From Glandiceps talaboti (taxonomy: Eukaryota; Hemichordata; Enteropneusta; Spengelidae): a DNA stretch of 64,000 bases. Position 1 is the stretch's first letter, and every line of letters begins with the position of its first letter. Location of the stretch: assembly GCF_964340395.1 (NCBI RefSeq), contig NC_135570.1, forward strand, positions 2,434,501 through 2,498,500, in the 5' to 3' direction. The position numbers and the translations under genes are program-made. Under the pieces are notes generated by a model. It was not told the DNA's origin and did not search any database. It worked only from the letters and a program-made list of their open reading frames with translations. Below are positions 48,501-57,320 of this stretch, in pieces.

Positions 48501-51500
48501 CTATCAATTACATACTTACATACATGCTTAAACTGTTATGTTATGTTTGCATATATGAAATAACACCGTTTTTGAATTTTGTCTTCCGTGTTTTCATGTA
48601 TATGGTCAAAAAATGTTTTTTAGCATATCATATAGACACATGAAAATGTGTTAAAACGAAAACGATATTATTGACTTGCAGCGTGTTGTTTGAAAACACT
48701 GACTGGGAACTAGCCACTGATCAGCTCTGTTTTTGCTATTTGCCAGTCCCCTGTCGCACAGATTTTCTTCCATTTTTGTGATGTTAGAATTTCTTACTTT
48801 TCTAGTGATGTAAGTATATTCTTTTTTTGAGTGTGTGTGACAAGTAAATAAATAATGTGACGTGTAGTTGTAGCTGCTGTACAGTTCGATGTGTATAGTC
48901 TTACCTCTAGTGCCTTAGTTGATGCTGGTAGTCTGCACATTTCCAATCCCATCATGGCTACTTGAAATGCTACATGATATGACTCTGTGCCTTCTGATAG
49001 TACACTACATAAGAATGCTGCCTTAGCTAGAGTATTACTAGCCAGAAGACTTAACGTGTGGATTTGTCTCTTCCTTGCCTTGTTGGATAGACCTCCTAAT
49101 GTTGCTGAATCCGACGTCACTTTAGGACATTTGGTTAACAGCTCTTCTGCCAACTGGTGTGCTAGTCTACACGCTTGTCGTGTGTATCCATGAGCATACA
49201 GGGCTTCAGCCTGGGCAAATAAAATCTGTAAAATTCAATATAAAGACCTTCATTATCATATCATATATGTTTCTTTTCTTTGCCTCAGCATCATTTCAGA
49301 TATACATGTAACTATCATTATACCATGCACGAACCAAGTTGGAACAAAAAATATGGAATATATACTCTGGTTGTTGTCTGTCACATATCACGACAACGCA
49401 TGTCTACGTCATGCCAACATGCGTCTATGTCATGCCAACGCATGTTTACGTCACTGGTTCTGCTGTGTTCAAAATATGAGTCAAAACATTCAAAACTGCC
49501 ATGATTACTTTCCCCGATTTTCCTTTGATATTACAGGCACTCATATAATTATGTTATTCTCCAATATTTGTCTTCATTCAGTCGTAAAATACTCTTGACC
49601 TAAGGGTTGTCACTACTCATCTACAAAATGTAGGAAACTCCTAGTGACAAAGGCTCCTTAGGTCTCACTGTGTTTAATATCGTCTGGCTTAGTTCATTTT
49701 ATCCTTAATAATAATAATAATAATCTTTAATCATCCAAATACATTCAGGAATTTGTTGAATACTGAATGGTAGCCACAAGAACAGTGCCCTAGTGTTGAA
49801 GAAGCAGGAGGAAACCAGAGTACTTGGAGAAAACCTGCAGGATCTAACTGAGCATCACCCTTCTTACATACAGACCTAGTACCTGGTTACATGTTTGTAC
49901 ATATTAATCAAACCAAGCTGATACTTGGTGGGTTCAAACCCAGACTGCAGAGGTAATAGGCGTACAACTTGGGGTAACAAAAAGAATCACTTTTGATGCT
50001 GTCCTTTGAACACTTATTATGGTAAGCTAACAATATTGCAAAAGATATTGATTGCTGAGGAATACACTCAGTTATAACTTACAAAAACAATTCAGATTTA
50101 ACTTAGTCACAGACATACATCCACATGGCATTCAACTTGATAAGTCACAAACATAACTACTTACATATCCATAACATTTAACTTAGTCACAAACGCTACT
50201 TACATCCATAGCATTTTCTGGTTTCCTGATCCCAGCAAATAAATTGGGTGCATCGTCTCTTTTCTTATTCCTGTCATTGCTGGGTGGTAACTTAGCTTTT
50301 GTATCATAGAAGTAAACTTGATATTCATCACTAGAGGGCGCTGATTCATTCCGCACCTTGTCATTGGGTAGATCAGATTCTATATCACTGCTCTCTGTTT
50401 TCACACCACCATTACTACCCCCATCCTGTTCAGGGCTCTTCTCACAATGTTTTGTTTTAGTTTTCTTTTTCCCACCTTTTTTAGCATTGTCTGACGTTTC
50501 CGCTGCTGAACAACTAGCAGTTTTAACATCAGCGTTTTCACCCTGTGTTGGTTTTGTATCAGAACTTTCCGAGTCTGCGTCCTCTCCTTTATCATTGGAG
50601 CTGACGCTAACATCTTGTATTTCAGCATTTGCTGGTACTTCCTGAGCTGAGGATGTCTCTTGAGATTTTTCAGCAACCACATTCTGTGGGCTTACTTGAT
50701 TGTTATTCAAAGCTACACCAGTTGATTTACTTTCACTACAACTTGTACTGGGTTTGGAATCACAAGTCGTTTGACAAGGTTCTACCTCAACTACTTTAGT
50801 TCGTAGACCTGGATGTCTCTTCACATATGGCACCCCTTCCATGGGATACTCTGCCCAATCCAGTAAGCATGCTTCTATTGCAGGTTTAAACCCTGAAAAT
50901 ATCTCCAAATCTGCTTTCCGTATTCCACTTCCTCTTCCTTTGCGTACCCTGTCGACTACCTGTGTATGCCAATTACGAAACTGTTCCCAAAGTTCGTGAC
51001 ATTCCTGAGGCGTAAGTGCTGGATTGAGAGCTGCTAGACGCCATAATGTTACGATTTCATCACCAAGACTCGCGCATGCATGCTGTGATGCTGCTGAGGT
51101 GCTATTATTACTACGACTACTATGGCCACCATGACCGTTATGAGATGCTGACGTCCTGGTATTAAACCACCAAATAATCAACTGAAAAGGAAAACAAAAG
51201 ACACAAAATCAAAATCTAATGAACATAAACATTTCTGTGCTGCAATGGTTAAAACTTGGAATATTTATAATAATATAGAATTAATTACTCTTGATTGTCA
51301 GAACAGACAGATCTGGATATTTCATCAACATAGGTTTTCCCATAAACCATTGCAGGAAATCCACAAAATGGCTGAACACATGTCAAGTGCAGTAGGTTTC
51401 TATACAAGATTTCCAAGCTGAGGTGCAATTTTACCATGGAAAGTCATATCACTGATGCTTAGCAGTAATCAAAATAAGTGTACTATAAGCAGAAATAAGT

Positions 51501-54319
51501 CTGACTGGAGTTTTCTTTAATTTGATAGCAGTAATCAATTCAAGACTAGTATACTAACAACAGAAATAAGTCTGACTGGACTTTTCCTTTAAGTTGATAG
51601 CAGTAATCAATACAAGTGTACTAAAGGTAGAAATAAGTCTGACTGGACTTTTCCTTTAAGTTGACAGCAGTAATCAATACAAGTGTACCAAAGGTAGAAA
51701 TAAGTCTGACTGGACTTTTCCTTTAAGTTGATAGCAGTAATCAATACAAGTGTACTAAAGGTAGAAATAAGTCTGACTGGACTTTTCCTTTAAGTTGACA
51801 GCAGTAATCAATACAAGTGTACTAAAGGTAGAAATAAGTCTGACTGGACTTTTCCTTTAAGTTGACAGCAGTAATCAATACAAGTGTACTAAAGGTAGAA
51901 ATAAGTCTGACTGAACTTTTCCTTTAAGTTGATAGCAGTAATCAATACAAGTGTACTAAAGGTAGAAATAAGTCTGACTGGACTTTTCCTTTAAGTTGAT
52001 AGCAGTAATCAATACAAGTGTACTAAAGGTAGAAATAAGTCTGACTGGACTTTTCCTTTAAGCTGATAGCAATAATCAATACAAGTGTACTAAAGGTAGA
52101 GATACGTCTGACTGGAGTTTTCTTTAAGTTGATAACAGTAATCAATACAAGTGTACTAAAGGTAGAAATAAGTCTGACTGGACTTTTCCTTTAAGTTGAC
52201 AGCAGTAATCAATACAAGTGTACTAAAGGTAGAAATAAGTCTGACTGGACTTTTCCTTTAAGCTGATAGCAGTAATCAATACAAGTGTACTAATAAATTT
52301 GATTGGGATATTTCCTTTACCTTGCACAAACTGATGAAACCTAAACATTCTACAAAATCATCCGTAATGTAGCTTACCTGTTCACATGCAATGCATTCAT
52401 CTGTTAAAATCTTAAGTAGAGAGATACCATTACTGTCCCTCCTCTTGTACATTTCACGTACAATTGACAACAAATTCCACACTCCCTCTGGTTCGCGACC
52501 ACGTAGTGGGCGTAACAAACTAGCCCATTCCGCTGCTGATGGTGGTGCAGTGGAAGACAGATATAGAGAATTCACATCACTGCAGTGAGAAAGACATGCT
52601 GTGAGATGATGTTACAGGGTTGTTCATGTTTTTCTACTTAATTTGAGTCATTTGTATTAACAATGTAATTTGGAAAGATGCTGTCTTAAGTTAAAGGGGC
52701 ACAAGGTGACCGTGAGTCTATATGTTTTTTTGGGATGTAATTTGTTTTGCATATTAAAAGGTACTCACAGTATTCTACTTACTGCAGCATTACCACTTGT
52801 AATTAACTGAACTCAAACCTGGTATTAGAATGTAATATATAAACGATCAGATGATGTGATTTGTCATATGCATCAAAAATGTACACTAACTCCCTACTCT
52901 GTAATCAACAGTTCTAACAATGCCAGAACCAGAACACAATTTGTAATGTCATAAGGTATACATCAACATTAATATTATATAGAATAGTTGTAGGTATTTT
53001 CACTTGAGTAAAAATCACATAAACTGTTTTTGTACCACTTCAACAAGGACGTACTCTCACCTTAGTGTTATTTCATCAGTTACAAAGATGGAATCTCACA
53101 TTAGTGTTATTTTATCAGTTACAAAGATTACACATTAGACCACTCTTTTGTTCTGGGCCAAATTTTTTCACACCTAAACTGTAATCCCAATCTGAACTGG
53201 GCCTTTAATAAAGTATCTTTGATATCTTACAATGGTGCTGATTAGGTCAGAATATGATTAACATTTGGGCATGAAAGAAAAGGTCTGGCAGAGTTATAGG
53301 AAAAAGTTGATTCAGAACAAAAGATCAGTCCTGTTTTAGTTCCACTATTTGTACCTGGATGACAACAACACTATTTCAAAATGTTTTTCCGTTGGCGGCA
53401 CGCTCTCTCAAGGTAGGTTCGCAGTCACTTATGTTTTGCGGTTACAACCAATCACATATGCAAAAATGCATGCCACAGCACACAACCCAGCAAAAGTACT
53501 TTCAGGAAGACTGAGTTGATCATATGCTCGTTGTCGCAATATTGCTCAAGATTATTTTGTTTGATAACACTGAATACAACTAATATATCTCTACTTATAA
53601 GGTACATATTTTTAAAGACAGAAACTTTATAATTGTTTTTGCTAGGTCATGTGCCGCATGTCACTACACGTGCTATCACAAACGATTACAACTGAAAAAT
53701 GGGAGTGGCTGTGACCTATGTATAAAGCGAGCGCGCCTTTCATGGCAAAACATTTTGAAATATCACTACTCCTCTCACTGTCTCAGGCTGGAAATGATTC
53801 AAGTAGAAAGTCATTGACAGTATAGAAGGAGATCAGTATTAGATATATGCACAGAGGAGTCCACAAAGAACAAAATACAGTAGACATGAGCCACCATAAA
53901 ATACAAAGAATTGACTCCCTCTCCTCCTTGATGGATTTCTCTCATCCTAAAGATAATAAACTCAGTTTATATTGATTTACCAAAGTTGTAATAGACAGTT
54001 GAAATACTTATTGGCATTTCAACAACAGTGTTTTGAACCATGAAATATATGTTATTTATTGACTGGGACAATGAGAAGACACAAACAGATGCTATACATG
54101 TCATATTGACAGTCAATAGACATTTGCTATCACACAAAAGGCAGACAGTTAGTCAAATACAATCATGACAATAGCTCTGTAAGTACTCCTACTTTGGATT
54201 ACAGTTTGACAACTCGAGATGAATAAGCAATAATTAATACCTGGGGTTGTTGCATGCCACCCTACCTACCTACCTGCACACACACATGCGCGCACGCACA
54301 CACACACGCACACATGCAT

Positions 54320-54355
<36 letters not shown>

Positions 54356-57320
54356 CCACACATACACACACACAAGGCAGACTGTCACATTTCCAACATT
54401 ACAATCATGACAATAGCTTTATAAGTGATCCTACTGTGGGCTAGTAAATGGTTTGACAATTTGACATTTGACATGGATAAGCAATACACTGGATTTTTTT
54501 TATACCTGTGGTTATTGCATGTCTCACCCCATCCCCTTTGTCCATTTGACATGAATCTGTTTTGACCTGCAGCTGTTGCAGATTACCCCCTCCCCTCCCG
54601 GTATGCACAGGTATACATATTTTATACTCACAATACATACATACAAGAATAGACTGCATACAATCAGCCAAGGACAAGGTTGTCAGTTTCAGAAGACAGA
54701 AACGACAAGCTAACTATTTAAATGAAAGACTTGAGGAATCTAACATCAAGATCAGCTTTAAAACAGTTAGCGGCACTTATTACTTCACACCCATTGTTGT
54801 CTACATTTGTTCAGGCTCTCTCTGTCTAGACATGCTGGCCAATATAAATAAACTAAGAATACGGCAAGAGTTCAAGTAAGGACATGTGTTGTGAAAACAT
54901 ACAAATAAATAAAAGTGATGGCATGTAAGTGTAAATGTTCATGATGTTACCAAGCATTCCTATTATCAATATACAGAATGTCAGATTATTACCATAACAA
55001 ATACTTGTCTGGTTTCAATAACACTTTCTCAACACCTATTTCAGACTTGAAAATGTATGTTACTCATGTTAAATCAGTAATTTTGTTAAGGGCAGTAAGT
55101 AGGTAAAATCTACCTATGTTAATGTTTCCCAGGTGTGTTACAAAGGTCCCCACCTACAGTTCGGCTATTTGTAAGGAAATATATGCAAATCTTACAACCC
55201 TACCACTACCCCGACCCCCTTTCTCTCTCTCTCTGTTACCGAGTTACCTGAGTTTCCAAATTGTGACAAAACTACTGTACATACAAACTTTCAATACAAA
55301 TTCACATCTCTGCTTTCATTATCAATATCTAATGCCTTAATAGTACATTTGTCTTGCTTAAAAAAAACAACAACAAGAAAGCCCAAGTTTATCTTGTCAT
55401 ATCTGCAAACACACATCGATTTCTCAACACCACAACACAACGTCAGAAAGCAAAATTCAGGAGTGAGTTAGCTTACTTCAGTTGTTTAGTACCAACACTT
55501 CTTTCATAACCACATTTCTCCCTGGAAAATTTGTCTTGAATTGTTCCCCACATTGTGAGACAATTCAGCCTATTTTCATAATGCTAACTTTGCTTGGGGC
55601 AAACTTGAAATAAACTGAAGCTAAAATTGCCATCATATAATCATATATACCTGTATTAACATGCTTTTAGTTTAGGCACACCTTGCCCAAATAAGGTCAA
55701 AGTGTATGACATCTGGCACACCTTGCCCAAATAAGGTCATTGTATATGTAACAATCCGTTTTGTGATATGGCCTTGGTTCTTTTTGTGATTTAAGTTTTA
55801 AGATAAATATTCAACAAGCATGGTCATAACAAGTGTGCAAATTATGTAGTATACAAATTAGTTAGATCAAATGTCTATAAAAACAAATATCAAATGGATA
55901 TGGGTTTTAATGTTTTTTTTAATTGTGTGGAGATATGTAGTACAGCTTACAAACCCTCCAGAGGCCATGCCCACCTGTTGTACAACCTTAGTCCACAAAA
56001 CCAATATCCATACAGATTATTATTACCTGAATACAATAGGTGCAGGTCCACTAAACCGTATGAGAGTTTTCTTAATGTTTTCATGTAGAGTACTATCATC
56101 TAGACACCATCGGGTTTGTTCAGTGGCTGGAGGACCTGCAGTTGGATCAGGAGCACCACATACAGTATTGATGGCACTTTCTTGGGACGATAACAATTCA
56201 TCTAGTAGACGTTGTGCCGTAGGTAGAATCTGTCAAATAAAATAAAATATGACATTGGTAGATAATTATGCTGGAATTTCTAGTGCGTCACTAGAAATTG
56301 TGTGCATCAGTGGCACATCAAATTGGCTTAGAGGGCACACTGGTGGCGTTCCCTTAAAGCTAAATGGCATGTACTTACCTGTTGTGGCAATTCACTAATC
56401 AAATACTGTGCAAACTTTTGAAGTTGATCTCGATGCAATCTAGACAGTGACTCTGACACGGGTGCACGCAGACATACTGCTGCAGCTTGGTGGATACGGA
56501 ACAAACACAGTGCTACTACATGGGCACACCATTTGGCTGCACTGCTACATGTACAACTACAGGATGTTATCCGTCGACGATCAAACATGACAGCAACATT
56601 AAAAGCACCTTTGGGTTGGGCTAGATGTTGGGGTGGTACAACTGTAGCACTAAGATGGAAACCTGAGTGAGGAAAAATAATATTGAAAAGAGTCAATCAA
56701 AAATGCGACAGTTTTATGTATGAGACAATAGGAATAGTTTCCTGAGATTGGTTACTCTCCCAATTACCAAATAGAAAGTTTCCCGTGATTGGTTACTTCT
56801 CCCAATTACCAAATAGAAAGTTTCCTGTGATTGGTTACTTCTCCCGATTACCAAATAGGAATAATTTCTTGTGATTGGTTACTTCTCCATCTCTTACATA
56901 CTAAAGAATTTGCAATAATTATTTTGTCCTTCAACTTTAAACACACATCCTACCAGTGTTTTGCTAAGCATAGTAAGTCAGCAAAATCTACCGGAGTTTC
57001 CCAGTCATTTTACCAGAGTTCCCTACCAGTGTTTTTGTTAAGCCTTAAAGGGTAGTAAGTAGGTCAAATCTACCAAGGTTTCCCAAGTGTTTTATCACCC
57101 CTCACCAAAATTACAGTCCAATTTAGTAAAATCAGTGTAAAGTTTACCAGATTTCTACCTTCTCTTACCAGGGTTCCCCAACCACAGCAAAAGACACTTT
57201 GTAATAACATACAAGTTTGACTTACCTATTTGTAAAACATCTTTGACAGCCCTAGCTTTCAGGAGATGTTCACCTTTCTGGAATTCATCAGCTGATCCAT
57301 TAGCCAGACAGGAATACAAT
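39008..57320 (-). CDS. ZSWIM8: ZSWIM8 orthologue, 15 exons, N-terminus missing
   Basis: Fifteen minus-strand exons join with matching phases into about 1712 residues that follow vertebrate ZSWIM8 from RLYSCLANGSADEF to the C-terminal KKELWQRLWN. Human ZSWIM8 is about 1837 residues, so roughly 150 N-terminal residues are missing. The family (Dora in flies, EBAX-1 in worms) is the substrate receptor of an elongin BC/cullin-RING ubiquitin ligase that removes Argonaute proteins bound to highly complementary targets and so causes target-directed microRNA degradation; EBAX-1 also acts in protein quality control. The SWIM zinc finger (CSCTC...WCAH) is intact. The helix-rich segment right after it (LQKFAQYLISELPQQILPTA) is where the BC/cullin box lies in the family. 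A Pro-rich low-complexity region precedes the conserved C-terminal block. Introns carry many repeats, but no exon shows damage. Confidence 0.92.
39768..39843. mobile_element. Half copy of the palindromic MITE
   Basis: Only the left terminus (AGTGGCCATATCGATGAGG through TTTTATCGTGGCTCCCTA) is present, in the last ZSWIM8 intron. The matching right end was not found. Confidence 0.65.
40182..41088 (-). CDS. ZSWIM8: ZSWIM8 exon: CKEQDMKMLERA and Pro-rich region
   Basis: Starts CKEQDMKMLERACTAVEKAA and GGGVYPEVLFNVARQWNWLF. It continues through about 170 residues rich in Pro, Tyr, Ala and Thr (a run of seven prolines after VAP), then LYYLHSTFRVGMLAMETLAR and PPYGEDIKWLLNIAMKLG. Donor GTAAGT. The vertebrate protein has a similar Pro/Tyr/His-rich stretch at this place. 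Confidence 0.93.
41291..41807. repeat. (TA)n and ~61-bp tandem repeat in a ZSWIM8 intron
   Basis: (TA)n at about 41331-41351. A unit GATGTAATACTGTTCACGGT...TATTACGAGTAAGTTATTGTACCTAACACA is repeated about four times from 41572 to 41807, with a lone unit at about 41291. The array runs right up to the acceptor-side flank of the 41866 exon end, and its open frame extends the exon spuriously. Confidence 0.85.
41866..42077 (-). CDS. ZSWIM8: ZSWIM8 exon: GQAMEIGSAAISLLVE
   Basis: Reads GQAMEIGSAAISLLVESWEG, HLTPPEVASLADRASRGRD and ALSCLPHAHALNPAEVNRAL. Acceptor CTTTCACCCCACAG, donor GTGAGT. Very high similarity to vertebrates. Confidence 0.94.
42884..43176 (-). CDS. ZSWIM8: ZSWIM8 exon: VPNQPSEAAAHFYFELAKTV
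   Basis: Encodes YRRGRRNEGL, VPNQPSEAAAHFYFELAKTV, HRALHLCAFEIGLYALGLHN and SPNWLSRTYSSHVSWITG, nearly identical to vertebrate ZSWIM8. The acceptor is a NAGNAG (TAGCAG at 43176-43181). Using the distal AG joins AG+G to give Arg-Tyr; the proximal AG would add one serine. Confidence 0.93.
43212..43496 (-). repeat. tRNA-derived SINE, copy 1
   Basis: Minus orientation. The head at 43430-43494 has an A box GTGGCCAAGTGG and a B box GGTTCGAACCC spaced as in a tRNA gene. The body contains GGAGGAAACCGGAGTACCCG, a word I recognise from the deeply conserved central domain of animal SINEs (Nin/MESC-type). The tail is (ATT)n at 43212-43232. It lies in a ZSWIM8 intron, same orientation as the gene. Confidence 0.8.
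44084..44170 (-). CDS. ZSWIM8: ZSWIM8 exon: short 87-nt exon
   Basis: Reads SGVTVRLGPALAAEIGESRS and STPSPKIN. It is too short to stand out as an open frame, but it has the acceptor TATTAACTAG and donor GTATTA and bridges phases 2 and 2 exactly between neighbours. Homology is weak here; support is from splice logic. Confidence 0.7.
44325..44545. repeat. Direct duplication with TATTTTGACCCTCTAGCATG
   Basis: The block TCTATTTTGACCCTCTAGCA + TGAGGTGA + ATGCTATTGCA occurs at about 44424-44463 and 44492-44531. Confidence 0.75.
44961..45159 (-). CDS. ZSWIM8: ZSWIM8 exon: Ser-rich segment
   Basis: Acceptor TTTGTTTGTAG, then VITDASRHQLEHQAMFGRRQ, PPGPGSDSSSSGNSSDSVSS and RQKIRDLE, donor GTAAGC. The SDSxSSSSSxS run matches the Ser tract of vertebrate ZSWIM8. 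Frame and phases (enter 1, leave 2) are consistent. Confidence 0.85.
45510..46045. repeat. (CAAT)n and probable degenerate SINE/LINE tail
   Basis: (CAAT)n at 45512-45537 is followed by TTTATAGAGCACCAGTTTCC, a type of opening I have seen in dispersed invertebrate repeats. The remaining ~450 bp has no gene or clear element end. Confidence 0.4.
46052..46604 (-). CDS. ZSWIM8: ZSWIM8 exon: ILDALLDKTPQQ and low-complexity linker
   Basis: Opens ILDALLDKTPQQRHKPPGNN, then about 170 residues of Ser/Glu/Asn-rich linker with little conservation. It ends DAHFWQSRMWFKPSRRIR plus one base at donor GTTAGT. Phases agree with both neighbours. The vertebrate equivalent is also a long disordered linker. Confidence 0.88.
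46635..46985. repeat. Degenerate ~57-bp tandem repeat in a ZSWIM8 intron
   Basis: Five to six units of ACAGAAATTACAAGNNNNCTCAGTACCCTTGTTACCTTGTTCAGGGA-type sequence, strongly diverged. Confidence 0.7.
47138..47361 (-). CDS. ZSWIM8: ZSWIM8 exon: LGFDAAVAALSLKANV
   Basis: Reads TSPNASRPSSR, LGFDAAVAALSLKANVCEAD, HPLLCEGIRRQRGDLAIMLL and RYKDDQRKLRL. It matches the vertebrate protein closely and leaves in phase 0 at GTAAGT. Confidence 0.93.
47450..47645. repeat. (TGTA)n/(GT)n microsatellites in a ZSWIM8 intron
   Basis: (GTGT), (TATG)n at 47479-47545 and (GT)n at 47588-47612. The frames across it give YIHTYIHT-type peptides that must not be joined to the exons on either side. Confidence 0.95.
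47668..47854 (-). CDS. ZSWIM8: ZSWIM8 exon: VKLAHQESELVSLLKKIPL
   Basis: Begins GTAAAACTAGC after acceptor TATTATTACAG and reads VKLAHQESELVSLLKKIPL and IMQATFIFDALSAP. It ends in phase 1 at donor GTAAGTG. The open frame runs on into a (CATA)n intron microsatellite, which is not coding. Confidence 0.92.
47862..48904. other. ZSWIM8 intron, nothing recognised
   Basis: AT-rich, no second gene on either strand. The frame at 48017-48325 (minus) has no family features. Confidence 0.5.
48905..49225 (-). CDS. ZSWIM8: ZSWIM8 exon: ILFAQAEALYAHGY
   Basis: In-phase 321-nt exon: ILFAQAEALYAHGYTRQACR, NTLAKAAFLCSVLSEG and PASTKALE. It aligns with the TPR-like helical repeats of vertebrate ZSWIM8. Confidence 0.92.
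49318..49680 (+). repeat. Dispersed repeat with TATACCATGCAC head, copy 2
   Basis: Shares TATACCATGCACGAACCAAG, GTCACTGGTTCTGCTGTGTT, CCCCGATTTTCCTTTGATAT and GACCTAAGGGTTGTCACTAC with the other members (29090, 31035 in reverse, 57517, 63690). This is the fullest copy in the window. CATGTCTACGTCATGCCAAC-like words are tandemly expanded inside it. Confidence 0.75.
49706..49960 (-). repeat. tRNA-derived SINE, copy 2 (degenerate)
   Basis: The same order as copy 1: (ATT)n tail at 49708-49726, central AGGAGGAAACCAGAGTACTT, then a B-box-like GGTTTGAACCC on the minus strand at about 49929. The A-box end is eroded. Confidence 0.7.
50204..51181 (-). CDS. ZSWIM8: ZSWIM8 exon: large exon with disordered acidic/Lys-rich insert
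   Basis: A 978-nt in-phase exon beginning LIIWWFNTRTSASHNGHGG. It continues through a conserved helical part (DEIVTLWRLAALNPALTP), then about 150 residues of Ser/Asp/Lys-rich disorder with GGKKKTKTKH. It ends in SSDEYQVYFYDTKAK and NLFAGIRKPENAMD, both of which have counterparts in vertebrate ZSWIM8. The disordered middle differs in sequence from vertebrates. Confidence 0.92.
51461..52293. repeat. 67-bp satellite array, about 12 units, in a ZSWIM8 intron
   Basis: The unit contains AGCAGTAATCAATACAAGTG, TACTAAAGGTAGAAATAAGT and CTGACTGGACTTTTCCTTTA. The spacing is 67 bp (TCTGACTGG at 51571, 51638, 51705 and so on). Inner units are almost identical, outer ones diverged. Part of the unit matches the interior and right end of the MITE at 17059-17384. 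Confidence 0.95.
52378..52579 (-). CDS. ZSWIM8: ZSWIM8 exon: LLRPLRGREPEGVW
   Basis: Reads DVNSLYLSSTAPPSAAEWAS, LLRPLRGREPEGVWNLLSIV and REMYKRRDSN. Acceptor TCTCACTGCAG, donor GTAAGC. The following intron (51182-52377) carries the 67-bp satellite. Confidence 0.93.
52695..53038. mobile_element. TTAA-type MITE, copy 2
   Basis: TTAA (52691-52694) precedes AGGGGCACAAGGTGA. The right end GTACCACT is followed by TTCAAC, where TTAA has been lost. The interior shares GTAATTAACTGAACTCAAAC-like and CTGGTATTAG words with 6329-6772. Confidence 0.65.
53040..56026. other. ZSWIM8 intron; microsatellite and unclassified repeats, no gene
   Basis: 54270-54375 is a (CA)n tract. About 54120-54240 and 54370-54540 are partly duplicated around it (GACAATAGCTYT, ATAAGCAATA). 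55676-55740 repeats GGCACACCTTGCCCAAATAA twice. The frame 54562-54879 (+, 105 codons) lies antisense in the intron and has no recognisable domain. Confidence 0.55.
56027..56229 (-). CDS. ZSWIM8: ZSWIM8 exon: ILPTAQRLLDELL
   Basis: Reads ILPTAQRLLDELLSSQESAI, NTVCGAPDPTAGP and STLHENIKKTL, almost identical to vertebrate ZSWIM8. It forms the helical region after the SWIM domain. Donor is GTAATA, a weaker 5' site than its neighbours; it ends in phase 2. Confidence 0.93.
56379..56662 (-). CDS. ZSWIM8: ZSWIM8 exon: SWIM zinc finger
   Basis: Encodes GFHLSATVVPPQ, VMFDRRRITSCSCTCSS and AAKWCAHVVALCLFRIH, the C-x-C...C-x-H SWIM motif with all four ligands, then APVSESLSRL and QKFAQYLISELPQQ. It ends in phase 0 at donor GTAAGT. 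The SWIM domain is required for substrate recognition in the family. Confidence 0.93.
56715..56895. repeat. Tandem repeat, ~46-bp unit, four copies
   Basis: The unit is TGATTGGTTACTTCTCCCAATTACCAAATAGAAAGTTTCC with small variations. Each contains an inverted CCAAT. Confidence 0.9.
57226..57320 (-). CDS. ZSWIM8: ZSWIM8 exon: RLYSCLANGS segment
   Basis: First exon found in this window. It begins after acceptor TTATTTTACAG, completing an Arg codon, and reads LYSCLANGSADEFQKGEHLL to VLQIG, then donor GTAAGT. It precedes the SWIM domain. The exons encoding the acidic N-terminus should lie upstream, beyond 57.3 kb, and were not seen before 64 kb. Confidence 0.88.

Noticed and set aside
51461-52293. 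CRISPR-like or exon-repeat array
   Set aside because: The 67-bp units are contiguous without spacers and have no sustained open frame. It is a satellite.
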